Source: an uncultured Treponema sp. (GTDB lineage Bacteria > Spirochaetota > Spirochaetia > Treponematales > Treponemataceae). From it: a stretch of 64,000 bases of DNA. The notes below the pieces were generated by a model that saw only the letters and a list, made by a program, of their open reading frames with translations, was not told the origin of the DNA and searched no databases. Each line of letters opens with the position of its first letter. The first letter of the stretch is position 1. Positions 42,573 to 51,909 of this stretch are shown in pieces. A program made the position numbers and the translations under genes. The stretch is taken from NCBI RefSeq assembly GCF_934725225.1, contig NZ_CAKVAM010000001.1, forward strand, positions 372,001-436,000. The letters run 5' to 3'.

Positions 42573-43226
42573 GTGAATATTTATAGGTTTATCTACAATA
42601 TTACAATGTTCCGTAGCCGCAGATTTATTATAAAAAACTATGGCGCGGAATTTTGGAAAAAGTTCAAAGCCGAATCTCGCATTGTCTTTAAAAAGGTTCT
42701 TTTGGAACTGCCTGATATTGGGAAAAGCATTTTTTCTTTTAACTATGCGTATGCGCCGGCATATATCGCCTGGTACAAATCCATGCGGAATCTTGGACTT
42801 TCCGCAAAAGAAGCCGACAGCCTGATGTGGAAAATGAATGAATGCATGATTTTGACTGTGCCAAAAATTTTTCTTCGTTCAGCCGGAAGAATTTATCTTG
42901 AAAGTTTCCGAAAAAAAGCCGCGTCCCACATCGAACGTCAAAAGAATGGAAATCTTCATGAAAATGACTGGCTCATTGAATACAGAAATCTGAACAAAAA
43001 TTCTTTTGAGATTGACATAAAGAGATGCGGATTTATTACACTTTCGAAAAAATATGGCGCGGAAGGAATGCTGCCCGGAATTTGCGCCGTTGACTACATT
43101 GTCGCCCACTATATGGGAAACGGTTTTTCAAGAACCAAGACGCTTGGAGGCGGAGACGACTGCTGCAACTGCCGCTATGAAATAAAAGGCAAGTGTCCTT
43201 TGCAAGTTCCAGCGGGAATGAAATAA
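42573..43226 (+). CDS. L-2-amino-thiazoline-4-carboxylate hydrolase-family protein
   Basis: A 217-residue protein of the ATC-hydrolase family (PF14196-type), named for an enzyme opening a thiazoline ring to give cysteine. The diagnostic end is TKTLGGGDDCCNCRYEIKG, matching the family's GGDxCDF/RF-like finish, and CPLQVP follows. The start is uncertain: GTG at 42573 follows a TAAAAT box 5 bp away, while an ATG at 42606 (MFRSRR) also fits. Many members have no proven substrate, so the name is by family only. Confidence 0.75.
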   Translation: MNIYRFIYNITMFRSRRFIIKNYGAEFWKKFKAESRIVFKKVLLELPDIGKSIFSFNYAYAPAYIAWYKSMRNLGLSAKEADSLMWKMNECMILTVPKIFLRSAGRIYLESFRKKAASHIERQKNGNLHENDWLIEYRNLNKNSFEIDIKRCGFITLSKKYGAEGMLPGICAVDYIVAHYMGNGFSRTKTLGGGDDCCNCRYEIKGKCPLQVPAGMK

Positions 43227-43240
43227 TTCAGAAGAAAATT

Positions 43241-44011
43241 TCATCCCAGCGCGACATCCAGAATCATCATCAGAATAAAGCCAAGCGAAAATCCGATTGT
43301 GCCCAAATTTGAATGCGGTTTTTCAGAAGCTTCAGGAATCAGTTCTTCCACAACAACGTAAAGCATTGCTCCGGCCGCAAATGACAAAAGGTAAGGCAAA
43401 ACCGGCACTATTAAATTTTTCAGAAGAATTGTAATAATTGCCGCAACTGGCTCTACGATTCCAGAAAGAACTCCGAACGCAAACGACTTGTTTTTTGATT
43501 CGCCGTTTCCTGCAAGCGACATGGAAATTATTGCGCCCTCTGGAAAATTCTGAATTGCAATTCCCGCCGAAAGCGCCGCCGCTGCCGCAAATCCCAGGCT
43601 CTGCGCGGAAAATGCCGCAAAAACAACGCCGACTGCCATTCCTTCCGGAATATTGTGAAGCGTAACTGCAAGAAACATCATTGTGCTTTGCTTGAGCTTG
43701 GCTTTTAAACCTTCTGGTTTTTCCGAGTCAACGTGAAGATGCGGAATCAGAATATCGAGCAGGAAAAGAAAAACAATTCCAGCCGCAGTTCCAATCGCCG
43801 CCGGAATAAATGCAAGCCTTCCCATTGAAGATGAACTGTCTATTGAAGGAATTATAAGCGACCACACAGAAGCCGCAACCATTACTCCAGAAGCAAATCC
43901 CAAAAGAAATTTCTGGACATTTTTATTTAAATTTTTCCCAAGAAAATAAACGCAGGCTGAACCCAATGTAGTTCCAAGAAACGGAATCAAAATTCCATAA
44001 AATGTATTCAT
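43241..44011 (-). CDS. ZIP-family metal transporter (ZupT-like)
   Basis: A 256-residue inner-membrane metal importer with eight helices. The metal path motifs are LHNIPEGMAVGVVF in helix IV and IQNFPEGAIISMSLAG in helix V. A cytoplasmic loop with His (PHLHVDSEKPEGL) lies between helices III and IV. Zinc is the usual substrate; manganese or iron are possible. The -10 lies 6 bp before the ATG, so the mRNA should be leaderless. Confidence 0.93.
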   Translation of the reverse strand: MNTFYGILIPFLGTTLGSACVYFLGKNLNKNVQKFLLGFASGVMVAASVWSLIIPSIDSSSSMGRLAFIPAAIGTAAGIVFLFLLDILIPHLHVDSEKPEGLKAKLKQSTMMFLAVTLHNIPEGMAVGVVFAAFSAQSLGFAAAAALSAGIAIQNFPEGAIISMSLAGNGESKNKSFAFGVLSGIVEPVAAIITILLKNLIVPVLPYLLSFAAGAMLYVVVEELIPEASEKPHSNLGTIGFSLGFILMMILDVALG

Positions 44012-44017
44012 GTTTTG

Positions 44018-44046
44018 ATTATAGATTTAAAGAAGCATAGTTTCAA
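44018..44046 (-). promoter_or_regulatory. ZIP promoter (leaderless)
   Basis: On the minus strand TTGAAA (44041-44046), 17 bp, TATAAT (44018-44023), 6 bp to the ATG at 44011. Confidence 0.8.
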
Positions 44047-44056
44047 TGTTGAGAAT

Positions 44057-44085
44057 TTGACGGCATGACGGCAATATGTTATATT
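44057..44085 (+). promoter_or_regulatory. promoter of the antitoxin RNA
   Basis: TTGACG (44057-44062), 17 bp, TATATT (44080-44085). Transcription would start near 44092 and run into the 3' end of the opposite peptide gene. Confidence 0.65.
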
Positions 44086-44091
44086 AAATGA

Positions 44092-44173
44092 AAGGAAATG
44101 CCCGAACTTTGGGTTATCTCCACTTAGGTCGAATAGTCGCCGCAGTAGGTCAAACTTGGCGGCTATTTTTTAC
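44092..44173 (+). ncRNA. candidate antisense RNA antitoxin
   Basis: An about 80-nt RNA is predicted between the promoter at 44057 and a terminator. The terminator is ATAGTCGCC (44143-44151 region) pairing with GGCGGCTAT, then TTTTTT ending near 44171. It contains no ORF. It is fully antisense to the 3' untranslated part of the convergent toxin-like mRNA, the usual layout of type I antitoxins such as RatA or SR4. Confidence 0.6.
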
Positions 44174-44174
44174 T

Positions 44175-44276
44175 CTACTTATTTTTTAGGTAAGTGAGAG
44201 CTGCAATAACTGTGCCTGCAACAGTAGCTATGCAATTAATAATTGCAACAACTGCTAAAACAAGGTCTAAAGTCAT
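44175..44276 (-). CDS. 33-residue hydrophobic peptide, type I toxin candidate
   Basis: This short gene encodes MTLDLVLAVVAII, then a Cys/Thr/Gly hydrophobic continuation, and ends AALTYLKNK: one membrane helix with a positive tail, as in small holin-like toxins. GGGAGG (44282-44287) is a strong ribosome site 5 nt before the ATG. It is masked: TGGGAG in the mRNA pairs with CTCCCA made from 44321-44326 in its own leader. A promoter with TATAAT at 44361-44366 gives a leader of about 78 nt. Family identity rests on form, not on a recognised sequence match. Confidence 0.65.
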   Translation of the reverse strand: MTLDLVLAVVAIINCIATVAGTVIAALTYLKNK

Positions 44277-44360
44277 GCTAGCCTCCCATAATCAAATTTC
44301 AGCATAAGCCGATTGAGTTTTGGGAGACAACCGCCTGCTCGGGCAATTTCCAACAATTCA

Positions 44361-44389
44361 ATTATAGCACATTTTATTTCTACTGTATA
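44361..44389 (-). promoter_or_regulatory. toxin-peptide promoter
   Basis: On the minus strand TATACA (44384-44389), 17 bp ending TGTGC, and TATAAT (44361-44366). Confidence 0.65.
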
Positions 44390-44501
44390 TATGTAGAGAA
44401 GTGCTTTTTGTATTTTTCAAATCCGTGAGCATTCCTAAAACTTATTTGAATTGCATTTTTGTAAAATAACAAGAAATTACCGTGCATAACAGGAATTTAC
44501 T

Positions 44502-44531
44502 TTGTAACTTATGCGAAAAATTCGGTATTAT
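44502..44531 (+). promoter_or_regulatory. efflux operon promoter (leaderless)
   Basis: TTGTAA (44502-44507), 18 bp, TATTAT (44526-44531), 6 bp to the ATG at 44538. Confidence 0.6.
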
Positions 44532-44537
44532 AAAAGC

Positions 44538-45815
44538 ATGAGATGCTTGAAAAAGAAAATCTTTATTTTATTTTTTTCCATTGCCGCGTTTGCATTTGCG
44601 GATGAAAATATTATTGAGCTTTCTCTTGAAGACGCAGTAAAAAGCGCGCTGAAAAATAATGTTTCCGTAAAGCAAAGTGAAATCAGCCTTGATGCGAAAA
44701 AACGTGAGTCCGATTATTCATGGAATTCTGTAAGTCCGTCGATTTCTGGAACTGGCCGCTATTCAAAAAACATTCCCGGCTCTTCTGATGACAAGGCAAG
44801 CCTTTCCGCAGGAATTTCTTTGAGCGCAACTTTGTCGCCTTCGGTTTATACTTCTGCAAAAAACGCCGAGTTAAGCTACAGCCAGCAGCAGCTTTCGTAT
44901 CAGAATGATTTGCGTTCCGTGGAGCTTAATGTAAGAAAAAATTATTATTCTCTTCTTTATAAAATTGAAGAAATTTCACTGAAAGAAAAAAGCCTTGAAA
45001 CTTCAAAAAATCAGTACGAGTCAAACTTGGCAAAATATAAGCGCGGAACTTTGTCAAGGCTTGATGTTTTGAGCGCGCAGGTTTCGTATCAAAATGACCA
45101 GCTTGAACTGAAATCTCTTAACGCGGAAATGGAAAATTCAATCGCTTCGTTTAAGCAGCTTGTGGGACTTCCGCAGAATGCAAAAATTTCACTTTCTGGC
45201 TCATTTGAAAATATTCTTAATCTAAAAAATATTTCAATTGAAGGAATGGAGCTTAATTCATTCAGTATTGAATCTTTGCAAAAACAGATTGACAGCGCAA
45301 AAAATTCATTGCTTGCTTCTCGGTTCACAGCTTACGGTCCAAGCCTTTCAGCTTCTTATTCTTACAATTATTCTTCTATTGATGGCGGCTCAAATTGGGA
45401 CGACAACGGAACTTTGAGTTTGCAGGCTTCGATTCCGCTGGACGGATTTCTTCCTTGGTCGAACAGTTCGCTTAATGTTCAGTCAAAAAAAGATTCAGTA
45501 AAAAGTCTTGAGCTGGAGCTTGAAGATGCGAAAGTTTCACTTGAAGTAAATATTTCAACTTTGATGAACAAAATAAATCAGTGCTTGGAAAATATTTCTC
45601 TTAGAAAAAACAGCATTGAACTTGCCCAGACAACTTACGAAATGACTTTGGAATCTTACAGCCACGGAACAAAAGATTTGCTTTCGCTTCAAACTGCTTC
45701 GGACAATCTTCTTTCTGCAAAAGTGAATTTAATTTCTGAGGCTTACAATTTGATATGCGCCGTTCTTGATTTGGAGAATGCGGCTGGAATTCCGTTTGGA
45801 ACTTTGGAGAATTAA
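44538..45815 (+). CDS. TolC-family outer-membrane efflux protein
   Basis: A 425-residue outer-membrane channel of the TolC type. The signal peptide ends AFAFADEN. Two OEP repeats follow, each with long coiled-coil helices: LSLEDAVKSALKNNVSVKQ at the start, then SLETSKNQYESNLAKYKRGT and, in the second half, NSIELAQTTYEMTLESYSHG. The start at 44538 is preferred to 44511 because the -10 box is at 44526-44531. First gene of a four-gene operon with adaptor, RND pump and a PII-like protein. Confidence 0.9.
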   Translation: MRCLKKKIFILFFSIAAFAFADENIIELSLEDAVKSALKNNVSVKQSEISLDAKKRESDYSWNSVSPSISGTGRYSKNIPGSSDDKASLSAGISLSATLSPSVYTSAKNAELSYSQQQLSYQNDLRSVELNVRKNYYSLLYKIEEISLKEKSLETSKNQYESNLAKYKRGTLSRLDVLSAQVSYQNDQLELKSLNAEMENSIASFKQLVGLPQNAKISLSGSFENILNLKNISIEGMELNSFSIESLQKQIDSAKNSLLASRFTAYGPSLSASYSYNYSSIDGGSNWDDNGTLSLQASIPLDGFLPWSNSSLNVQSKKDSVKSLELELEDAKVSLEVNISTLMNKINQCLENISLRKNSIELAQTTYEMTLESYSHGTKDLLSLQTASDNLLSAKVNLISEAYNLICAVLDLENAAGIPFGTLEN

Positions 45816-45816
45816 T

Positions 45817-46749
45817 ATGAAAGTAAAAGTATCATTTATTGTTGTTTCTTTTGTATGCGTGTGCATTTTGGGTGGAACTTTTTTTGCAATAAAATATTCG
45901 CCGAAGAAAAATGCGCTTCCTCCAAATGGCGGTCAGGAACAGGAAGCGGCGAGCGTAAGAACTATGGCTGCCGAGCGGAAAACTTTGCACGCTTATGTTG
46001 ACACGAACGGAGAAATTGAATGTGAAAGTTCCGTTGACTGCTATCCTGACATCGGCGGAAAAATTGCAAAAGTTTATGTTGCTCTTGGCGACACTGTAAA
46101 AAAAGGCGACGTTCTTGCGGAAGTTGATCCAAGCGAGCCGGGCGCATATTACGTGAACAGTTCCGTTTATGCTCCAATCAGCGGAATGATAACTTCTACA
46201 CCAAAAGAAATTGGAACTACGGTTGCGTCTTCCACGGCGATTACGACAATCGGCGATGTTTCCAATTTGCAGATTCGGGCAAAAGTTCCAGAGCGTTATG
46301 TTTCATTTTTGAAGCGCGGACTAAAAGCGTCGATAACTCTTGAAGCTTATCCTAATGAAACATTTTCGGCAACGGTAAAAAAAGTTTCGCCAGTGCTTGA
46401 TTCCCAGAGCCGCACAAAAGAAATTCTCCTGTCGTTTAATAAAACTGATTCAAGAATAAACGCCGGAATGTTTGCAAAGCTCACGCTTTTTACAGCTGAT
46501 TATTCAGGGAAAGTTGTAGTTCCTGTAAATTCAGTTGTTGAAAAGAACGGAAAAAACTGCGTGTTTATTTTTGATGAAGATGACAGCACGGTAAAACTGC
46601 GCGAAGTGGAACTTGGAAATTCCGTGGACAACATGATTCAAGTTGCTTCTGGAATTTACGAAGGCGAAAAAGTTGTAGTTGAAGGAATGACTTCTGTTTC
46701 TGACGGAAGCAAAGTCCGCAATATATCAAGCGGTTTAAATGCGGAGTAA
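45817..46749 (+). CDS. RND efflux periplasmic adaptor (membrane fusion protein)
   Basis: A 310-residue adaptor linking the RND pump to TolC. One N-terminal membrane helix (about 5-27) anchors it. The lipoyl/barrel-sandwich half-motifs are GGKIAKVYVALGDTVKKGDV and YAPISGMITSTPKEIGTTV, followed by a beta-barrel domain (LKASITLEAYPNETFSATVK) and a membrane-proximal domain. The helical hairpin is absent or very short, so the molecule is compact. The ATG comes 1 nt after the tolC stop. Confidence 0.92.
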   Translation: MKVKVSFIVVSFVCVCILGGTFFAIKYSPKKNALPPNGGQEQEAASVRTMAAERKTLHAYVDTNGEIECESSVDCYPDIGGKIAKVYVALGDTVKKGDVLAEVDPSEPGAYYVNSSVYAPISGMITSTPKEIGTTVASSTAITTIGDVSNLQIRAKVPERYVSFLKRGLKASITLEAYPNETFSATVKKVSPVLDSQSRTKEILLSFNKTDSRINAGMFAKLTLFTADYSGKVVVPVNSVVEKNGKNCVFIFDEDDSTVKLREVELGNSVDNMIQVASGIYEGEKVVVEGMTSVSDGSKVRNISSGLNAE

Positions 46750-46752
46750 AAA

Positions 46753-49700
46753 ATGGTCAGCGAAAAAACTCTTGAACATCCAGTTCTTACACTGATGGTT
46801 TTCACGTTGCTTGGGCTCATGGGAATTTTCAGTCTGGGCAATACTTCGGTTTCTCTTATGCCGGATATTGATATGCCCTATTTGATGGTTTCTGCGACTT
46901 ACGAAAATGCCGGTCCTGAATCTGTTGAAAAATCAGTTACGACTTTGATTGAAGATGCGCTTGTGAGCCTTAGCAATCTAAAGGAAATAACTTCGACATC
47001 TTCGGAAGGAAGAAGCAGTGTTTTTCTTGAATTCAATTACGGAACGAATCTTGACATTGCGACTAACGATGTGCGCGACAAGCTCGACCGCATTACAAGA
47101 AGATTGCCGGACGATGTAACGCCTACGATTTTTAAAATGGATTCTGATAGCCAGCCGATTATGAGAATTGCCGTTCGCGGAAACCGTTCAGTCGATGAGC
47201 TTAAAAAAATTGCGGAAGATCAGGTTGTTGATATTCTTGAGCAGGCGCAGGGCGTTGGACAGGCGGAATCAATGGGAGGAAGAACTCAGATTGTCCGCGT
47301 GGAACTGGAACAAAACAGGCTTCAGGCTTACAATCTTACGCTTTCTGAAGTTTCGTCTTCGCTTTCAAAACAGAATCTTGAAATTGGCGGCGGAACAATT
47401 ACAGAAGGCACAATGGATTATTCTGTGCGCACAACAGGTGAATACACAAGCATTGACCAGATAAACAACACTGTTATTACAACAAAGAACGGCTACGATG
47501 TAAAGCTTAGCGATATTGGCCGCGCGTTCATGGGCTACAAGGATGCAAGCAATGTTGTTTACATAAACGGACTTCCCGGAGTTTATGTTTCAATTACAAA
47601 GCAGTCTGGAGAAAACAGCGTTGCGGTTGCCAATGCAGTCTATGAAAAAATCAATGAACTTGAAAAAACACTTCCTGCTGATATTTCGCTTGAAATAATC
47701 CGCGACGACACTGAAAGCATCCGCGACACATTGAATACGCTTTTTGATTCAGCGTGGCAAGGACTTTTGCTTGCGGTTGTAATTCTTTTCGTTTTCTTGT
47801 GCGCTGTAAAAACTACGATTATCATTGCGGTTTCCGTTCCGCTTTCAATTATAATAACAGTTCTGTGCATGAACTTTGCCGGAATCACATTGAACATGAT
47901 GACGCTTACCGGATTGATTCTTGGTGTTGGAATGGTTGTTGATGCTTCTGTTGTTATGATTGATAATATTTATTCTTACAGAATGAGAGGCGCAAAACCG
48001 AATGTTGCCGCTGTTCTTGGAAGCTCGGAAATGATTCTTTCTGTTGTGTCAGGAAACCTTACAACAATCTGCGTATTTGTTCCGTTTCTTTTCTTTATGA
48101 AGGATTTGGGATTCATGGGACAGATGTTCAAGGGAATTATTTTTACAATTGTAATTGCTCTTGTAAGCAGTTTGTTTGTTGCGATTTTTCTTGTTCCGGT
48201 TTTGGCAGGACATTTTCTTCCGATTACAAACAGAAATGAAAAGCCTGTTAAGTCCCGCTTCTTTAAAGTTTTGTACGGAATATTCACAAAGTCGCAGGAC
48301 ATTGTTTCCCTTGGATATGAAAAGCTTCTAAAAAAAGCCTTGGACAATCGCGGCGTTACTGTAGTTGTCTGCGTTACAGCTCTTGTTTTTTCTTTTATGC
48401 TGATTCCGACTTTGAGAATTCAGCTTATGACTGGCGGACACGACGACAGCGTTTCTGTAAAACTTGGACTTCCTGTTGGAACTTCGCTTGAAGAAACCAC
48501 GGATGTTGTTTTAAAATTTGAGGAAATTGTAAAGAGTGAAATCAAAGGCTACAAAAATATAATTACAAGCATCGGCTCAAGCTGGAGAAGTTCAGGCTCG
48601 TACAATGGAACGATTCAAATTTCCCTGCCGAATTCGGATGAGCAGATTGACAATGACGAAACAATAAAGCAAAAGCTCAGAAAGCATTTTACTGAATTTG
48701 CAGGAGTTGACTTTAGTTTTGGGCAGAGCCGACGCCAGCAGATGACAGGAGATGACATAGACGTTGTTCTTAGAAGCTCTAGTTTGGACAGCGCGCTTAA
48801 TGTTGCAAAAAAAATTCAAGAAGTCATGGCAGCCATTCCAGACATAGGAGAATCTTCGGTTGATACGGACGAAGGTCTTCCGCAGGTTCAGGTTGAAATT
48901 GACAGGCAGCGTGCGTATAGTTTTGGCGTGAATGTTGCCACTGTTGCGAACGAAATTCAGGCTAGCATAGAAGGAGTTTCCACAACAACTTACCGCGAAA
49001 ACGGAGACGATTATACGGTTTATGTAATGCTTCGGCCAGAAGACAGGCAGAAAGTTATTGACCTCGAGCAGATTTACGTGAACGGAACAAACGGACGTGT
49101 ATGCGTTGCCAATTTTGCAAGAGCAGTAAAAGGCTACGGTCCTGTTACAATCAGCCGTGAAAATCGCCGCCGAATTGTCCACGTTACTGCGGATATTGTT
49201 TCGGATGAAAACGCGAATGTTGTTGAGGAAAAAATCAAGGAAGGAATAAAGAATTCGTTTATTGTTCCGGACAATGTTTCTGTGAGCTACGAAGGTTCTT
49301 GGAAAGATGTTAAAGAGCAGACTGCGATTTTTGCAAAAATTATGGTCATGGCGATTCTTCTTGTATTCGGTGTAATGGCTGCGACTTACGAAAGTTTTAA
49401 AGCTCCGTTTATAAATCTTATGACGATTCCGTTCCTTGCAATCGGCGTTGTTCTTATTTACAAAATCACAGGGCAGTCGTTCAGCTTGCTTTCCGCGGTA
49501 GGACTTGTAATGCTTGTTGGAATTGTTGTAAACAACGGAATTATTTTGGTGGACTACACGAATCTTCTTGTGGAACGCGGAATGCCGTTAAAGGAAGCCT
49601 GCTACAAAGCTGGATGCTCAAGGCTTAGACCTGTTTTGATGACAACGCTTACAACAATTCTTGGAATGATTCCGATGTGCTTTGCTTCAAGCGGAAGCGC

Positions 49701-49857
49701 GGGAATGGTTCAGCCTATAAGCGTGGCAGTTGTTGGCGGACTTACAAGCTCCACATTTATAACGCTTTTCTTTATTCCTGTGCTTTATACTTTTGTAATG
49801 AAGAAAAAGAAAAATCAGCAGCCAGTTGTTCAGCTTGCTTTGCCGGAGGAAAAATAA
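46753..49857 (+). CDS. RND multidrug/solute efflux transporter
   Basis: A 1034-residue inner-membrane pump of the HAE-1/AcrB type, with twelve membrane helices and two large periplasmic loops. Helix IV has LTGLILGVGMVVDASVVMIDN with the proton-relay Asp pair, and the second half has LVMLVGIVVNNGIILVDYTN and RPVLMTTLTTILGMIPM. It exports drugs, dyes, bile salts or lipids with the adaptor and TolC. Bile resistance would fit a gut host, but that is inference. Confidence 0.95.
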   Translation: MVSEKTLEHPVLTLMVFTLLGLMGIFSLGNTSVSLMPDIDMPYLMVSATYENAGPESVEKSVTTLIEDALVSLSNLKEITSTSSEGRSSVFLEFNYGTNLDIATNDVRDKLDRITRRLPDDVTPTIFKMDSDSQPIMRIAVRGNRSVDELKKIAEDQVVDILEQAQGVGQAESMGGRTQIVRVELEQNRLQAYNLTLSEVSSSLSKQNLEIGGGTITEGTMDYSVRTTGEYTSIDQINNTVITTKNGYDVKLSDIGRAFMGYKDASNVVYINGLPGVYVSITKQSGENSVAVANAVYEKINELEKTLPADISLEIIRDDTESIRDTLNTLFDSAWQGLLLAVVILFVFLCAVKTTIIIAVSVPLSIIITVLCMNFAGITLNMMTLTGLILGVGMVVDASVVMIDNIYSYRMRGAKPNVAAVLGSSEMILSVVSGNLTTICVFVPFLFFMKDLGFMGQMFKGIIFTIVIALVSSLFVAIFLVPVLAGHFLPITNRNEKPVKSRFFKVLYGIFTKSQDIVSLGYEKLLKKALDNRGVTVVVCVTALVFSFMLIPTLRIQLMTGGHDDSVSVKLGLPVGTSLEETTDVVLKFEEIVKSEIKGYKNIITSIGSSWRSSGSYNGTIQISLPNSDEQIDNDETIKQKLRKHFTEFAGVDFSFGQSRRQQMTGDDIDVVLRSSSLDSALNVAKKIQEVMAAIPDIGESSVDTDEGLPQVQVEIDRQRAYSFGVNVATVANEIQASIEGVSTTTYRENGDDYTVYVMLRPEDRQKVIDLEQIYVNGTNGRVCVANFARAVKGYGPVTISRENRRRIVHVTADIVSDENANVVEEKIKEGIKNSFIVPDNVSVSYEGSWKDVKEQTAIFAKIMVMAILLVFGVMAATYESFKAPFINLMTIPFLAIGVVLIYKITGQSFSLLSAVGLVMLVGIVVNNGIILVDYTNLLVERGMPLKEACYKAGCSRLRPVLMTTLTTILGMIPMCFASSGSAGMVQPISVAVVGGLTSSTFITLFFIPVLYTFVMKKKKNQQPVVQLALPEEK

Positions 49858-50148
49858 ATGCAGCGTGTTGAAATAATTTCAAATAAATCTGTTGAAGATG
49901 ACATTACTCAGGCTTTGGAAGAATATGTTCCAGATATTTTGTACACGAAGTTTCCGCTTGTTTATGGACGCGGCGGAAATGACCGCAAGCTAGGAAACAC
50001 AACTTGGCCTGAAAAAAATTTTGTGCTTGTAAGCTACATTGAAGATGAGGATTTTCCAAAAGTGCAAGCTGTAATGAAGGCGATAAAGAAAAAGTTTCCC
50101 GGCGAAGGAATAAAGATTTTCGCAATCAAAGCAGAAGAGCCGGTTTAA
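49858..50148 (+). CDS. small PII-like transporter-associated protein (PG0541 type)
   Basis: A 96-residue soluble protein starting directly after the pump stop codon. The fold pattern (RVEIISNKSVEDDITQALEE…FVLVSYIEDEDFPKVQAVMK) resembles PII-like proteins, and small proteins of the PG0541 type are found next to RND genes. It probably gauges or modulates the pump by binding a small molecule, but no ligand residues can be assigned. Last gene of the efflux operon. Confidence 0.75.
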   Translation: MQRVEIISNKSVEDDITQALEEYVPDILYTKFPLVYGRGGNDRKLGNTTWPEKNFVLVSYIEDEDFPKVQAVMKAIKKKFPGEGIKIFAIKAEEPV

Positions 50149-50225
50149 ATGAAGAGCTTTCAATCTTGACGGTGAGGCGTAATTTTGGCATACTACTTTA
50201 CATTGTAATTTAAAGCGACTATATG

Positions 50226-50262
50226 CCGCAGATTGCTTTTGTAGTCTGCGGATTTTTTTTTT
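50226..50262 (+). terminator. terminator of the efflux operon / possible pyrG attenuator
   Basis: CCGCAGA (50226-50232), 12-nt loop, TCTGCGG (50245-50251), then A and T10. A possible promoter (TTTACA 50197-50202, 17 bp, TATATG 50220-50225) ends directly before it, so attenuation of pyrG is conceivable. Confidence 0.8.
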
Positions 50263-50280
50263 GAATTAGGAAGGCGTGCT

Positions 50281-51882
50281 ATGAAATCAACAAAGTATAT
50301 TTTTGTTACAGGTGGTGTTGTTTCTGGACTTGGAAAAGGAATTACAGCTGCATCTTTAGGACGTCTGCTCAAGTCGCGCGGACTCAAAGTTGCTTCCCAA
50401 AAACTGGATCCGTACATCAACGTTGATCCGGGAACAATGAGCCCTTACCAGCACGGCGAAGTTTATGTAACAGATGACGGCGCGGAAACTGACCTTGACC
50501 TTGGACATTACGAGCGTTTCATCGATGAAGACTTGAACAAATTTTCAAATCTCACTTCTGGAAAAGTTTACTGGAACGTTCTCAACAAGGAACGTCGCGG
50601 AGAATATCTTGGAGAAACTGTTCAGGTTATTCCGCACATTACAAACGAAATAAAATCATTTATTTACAATGTTGGAAAAACTTCCGGCGCGGACATCGTT
50701 ATTACAGAAGTCGGCGGAACTACAGGCGACATAGAAAGCCAGCCGTTCCTTGAAGCAATCCGCCAAGTTGGTCTTGAAGTTGGCAGTGAAAATTCGCTTT
50801 ACATACACGTTACGCTTCTTCCGTTTCTTCATGGTTCTGATGAACACAAGACAAAGCCTACTCAGCATTCCGTAAAGGAACTTCAGGGACTTGGAATTAA
50901 GCCGGACATTCTTGTTTTGCGCTGCGATGAAAAACTTGAAGAAAGCATTTTCCGCAAAGTCGCCATGTTCTGCAATGTAAAGCCTGATTGCGTTATAGAA
51001 AATCTTACTCTGCCTGTTTTGTATCAAGCTCCGATTATGCTTGAGAAGCTTCACTTTTCAGACATCGTTTGCCGCGAGCTGAATCTTTCCGTTCCTCCTT
51101 GCGATTTAACTGAATGGAACAATATGCTTGAAAAAATTCAGAACCGCACAAAGAAAGTTACAATCGGTCTTGTCGGAAAATATGTTCAGCTTCATGATGC
51201 TTATCTTTCTGTTGCGGAAGCTTTGCAGCACGCAGGTTATGAGCTTGGCTCTTATGTGAACATAAAATGGATTGACAGCGAGTCTATTTCAAAAGAAAAC
51301 GTGGACGATATTCTTGGTGGATGCAACGGCGTGATTGTTCCGGGCGGATTCGGTTCACGCGGAATTGAAGGAATGATTGCTTCCGCTGATTATTGCCGTG
51401 AGCATAATTTGCCATACCTTGGAATTTGCCTTGGAATGCAGATTGCGGTTATTGCGTTTGCCCGTTCTGTCTGCGGATTCAAGGATGCTAATTCAGGTGA
51501 ATTTGATGAAAACAGCGCGCACAAGGTAATTGACTTTTTGCCGGACCAAAGTGAATCCGTGAACAAAGGCGGAACTTTGCGTTTGGGAGCTTATCCTTGC
51601 AAAATTAAAAAAGGCACTCAAATGTACAAGTGCTACAAGACAGAAGAAATTTCTGAGCGCCACCGCCACCGCTATGAGTTCAACAATGACTTTAGAAGCG
51701 CGCTTGAAGATGCCGGACTTACATTGAGCGGAACTTCTCCAGATGGAAATATCATAGAAACTGTTGAATATGACAAGAACAATTTTTATGTTGGCGTTCA
51801 GTTCCATCCTGAATTCAAGAGCCGCCCGAACAAGGCACATCCGTTGTTCCTTGGACTTGTAGCCGCCGCCCTTGGTGAGTAG
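50281..51882 (+). CDS. pyrG: CTP synthase
   Basis: A 533-residue enzyme that aminates UTP to CTP with glutamine. The synthetase domain starts STKYIFVTGGVVSGLGKGI (P-loop) and contains the conserved LKLDPYINVDPGTM-like stretch (KLDPYINVDPGTMSPYQHGE). The class I glutamine amidotransferase domain has the nucleophile in PYLGICLGMQ, and HPEFKSRP with the catalytic His-Glu. Ribosome site AGGAAGG precedes the ATG. It sits beside nitrogen genes, and glutamine is its ammonia source, but it has its own transcript. Confidence 0.97.
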   Translation: MKSTKYIFVTGGVVSGLGKGITAASLGRLLKSRGLKVASQKLDPYINVDPGTMSPYQHGEVYVTDDGAETDLDLGHYERFIDEDLNKFSNLTSGKVYWNVLNKERRGEYLGETVQVIPHITNEIKSFIYNVGKTSGADIVITEVGGTTGDIESQPFLEAIRQVGLEVGSENSLYIHVTLLPFLHGSDEHKTKPTQHSVKELQGLGIKPDILVLRCDEKLEESIFRKVAMFCNVKPDCVIENLTLPVLYQAPIMLEKLHFSDIVCRELNLSVPPCDLTEWNNMLEKIQNRTKKVTIGLVGKYVQLHDAYLSVAEALQHAGYELGSYVNIKWIDSESISKENVDDILGGCNGVIVPGGFGSRGIEGMIASADYCREHNLPYLGICLGMQIAVIAFARSVCGFKDANSGEFDENSAHKVIDFLPDQSESVNKGGTLRLGAYPCKIKKGTQMYKCYKTEEISERHRHRYEFNNDFRSALEDAGLTLSGTSPDGNIIETVEYDKNNFYVGVQFHPEFKSRPNKAHPLFLGLVAAALGE

Positions 51883-51909
51883 TAAATATAAGATTGTTTT
51901 TCTGTTATT

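Noticed and set aside
48592..49182. 196-residue minus-strand ORF in the RND pump
   Set aside because: Antisense to a well-conserved pump domain; composition typical of a shadow frame.
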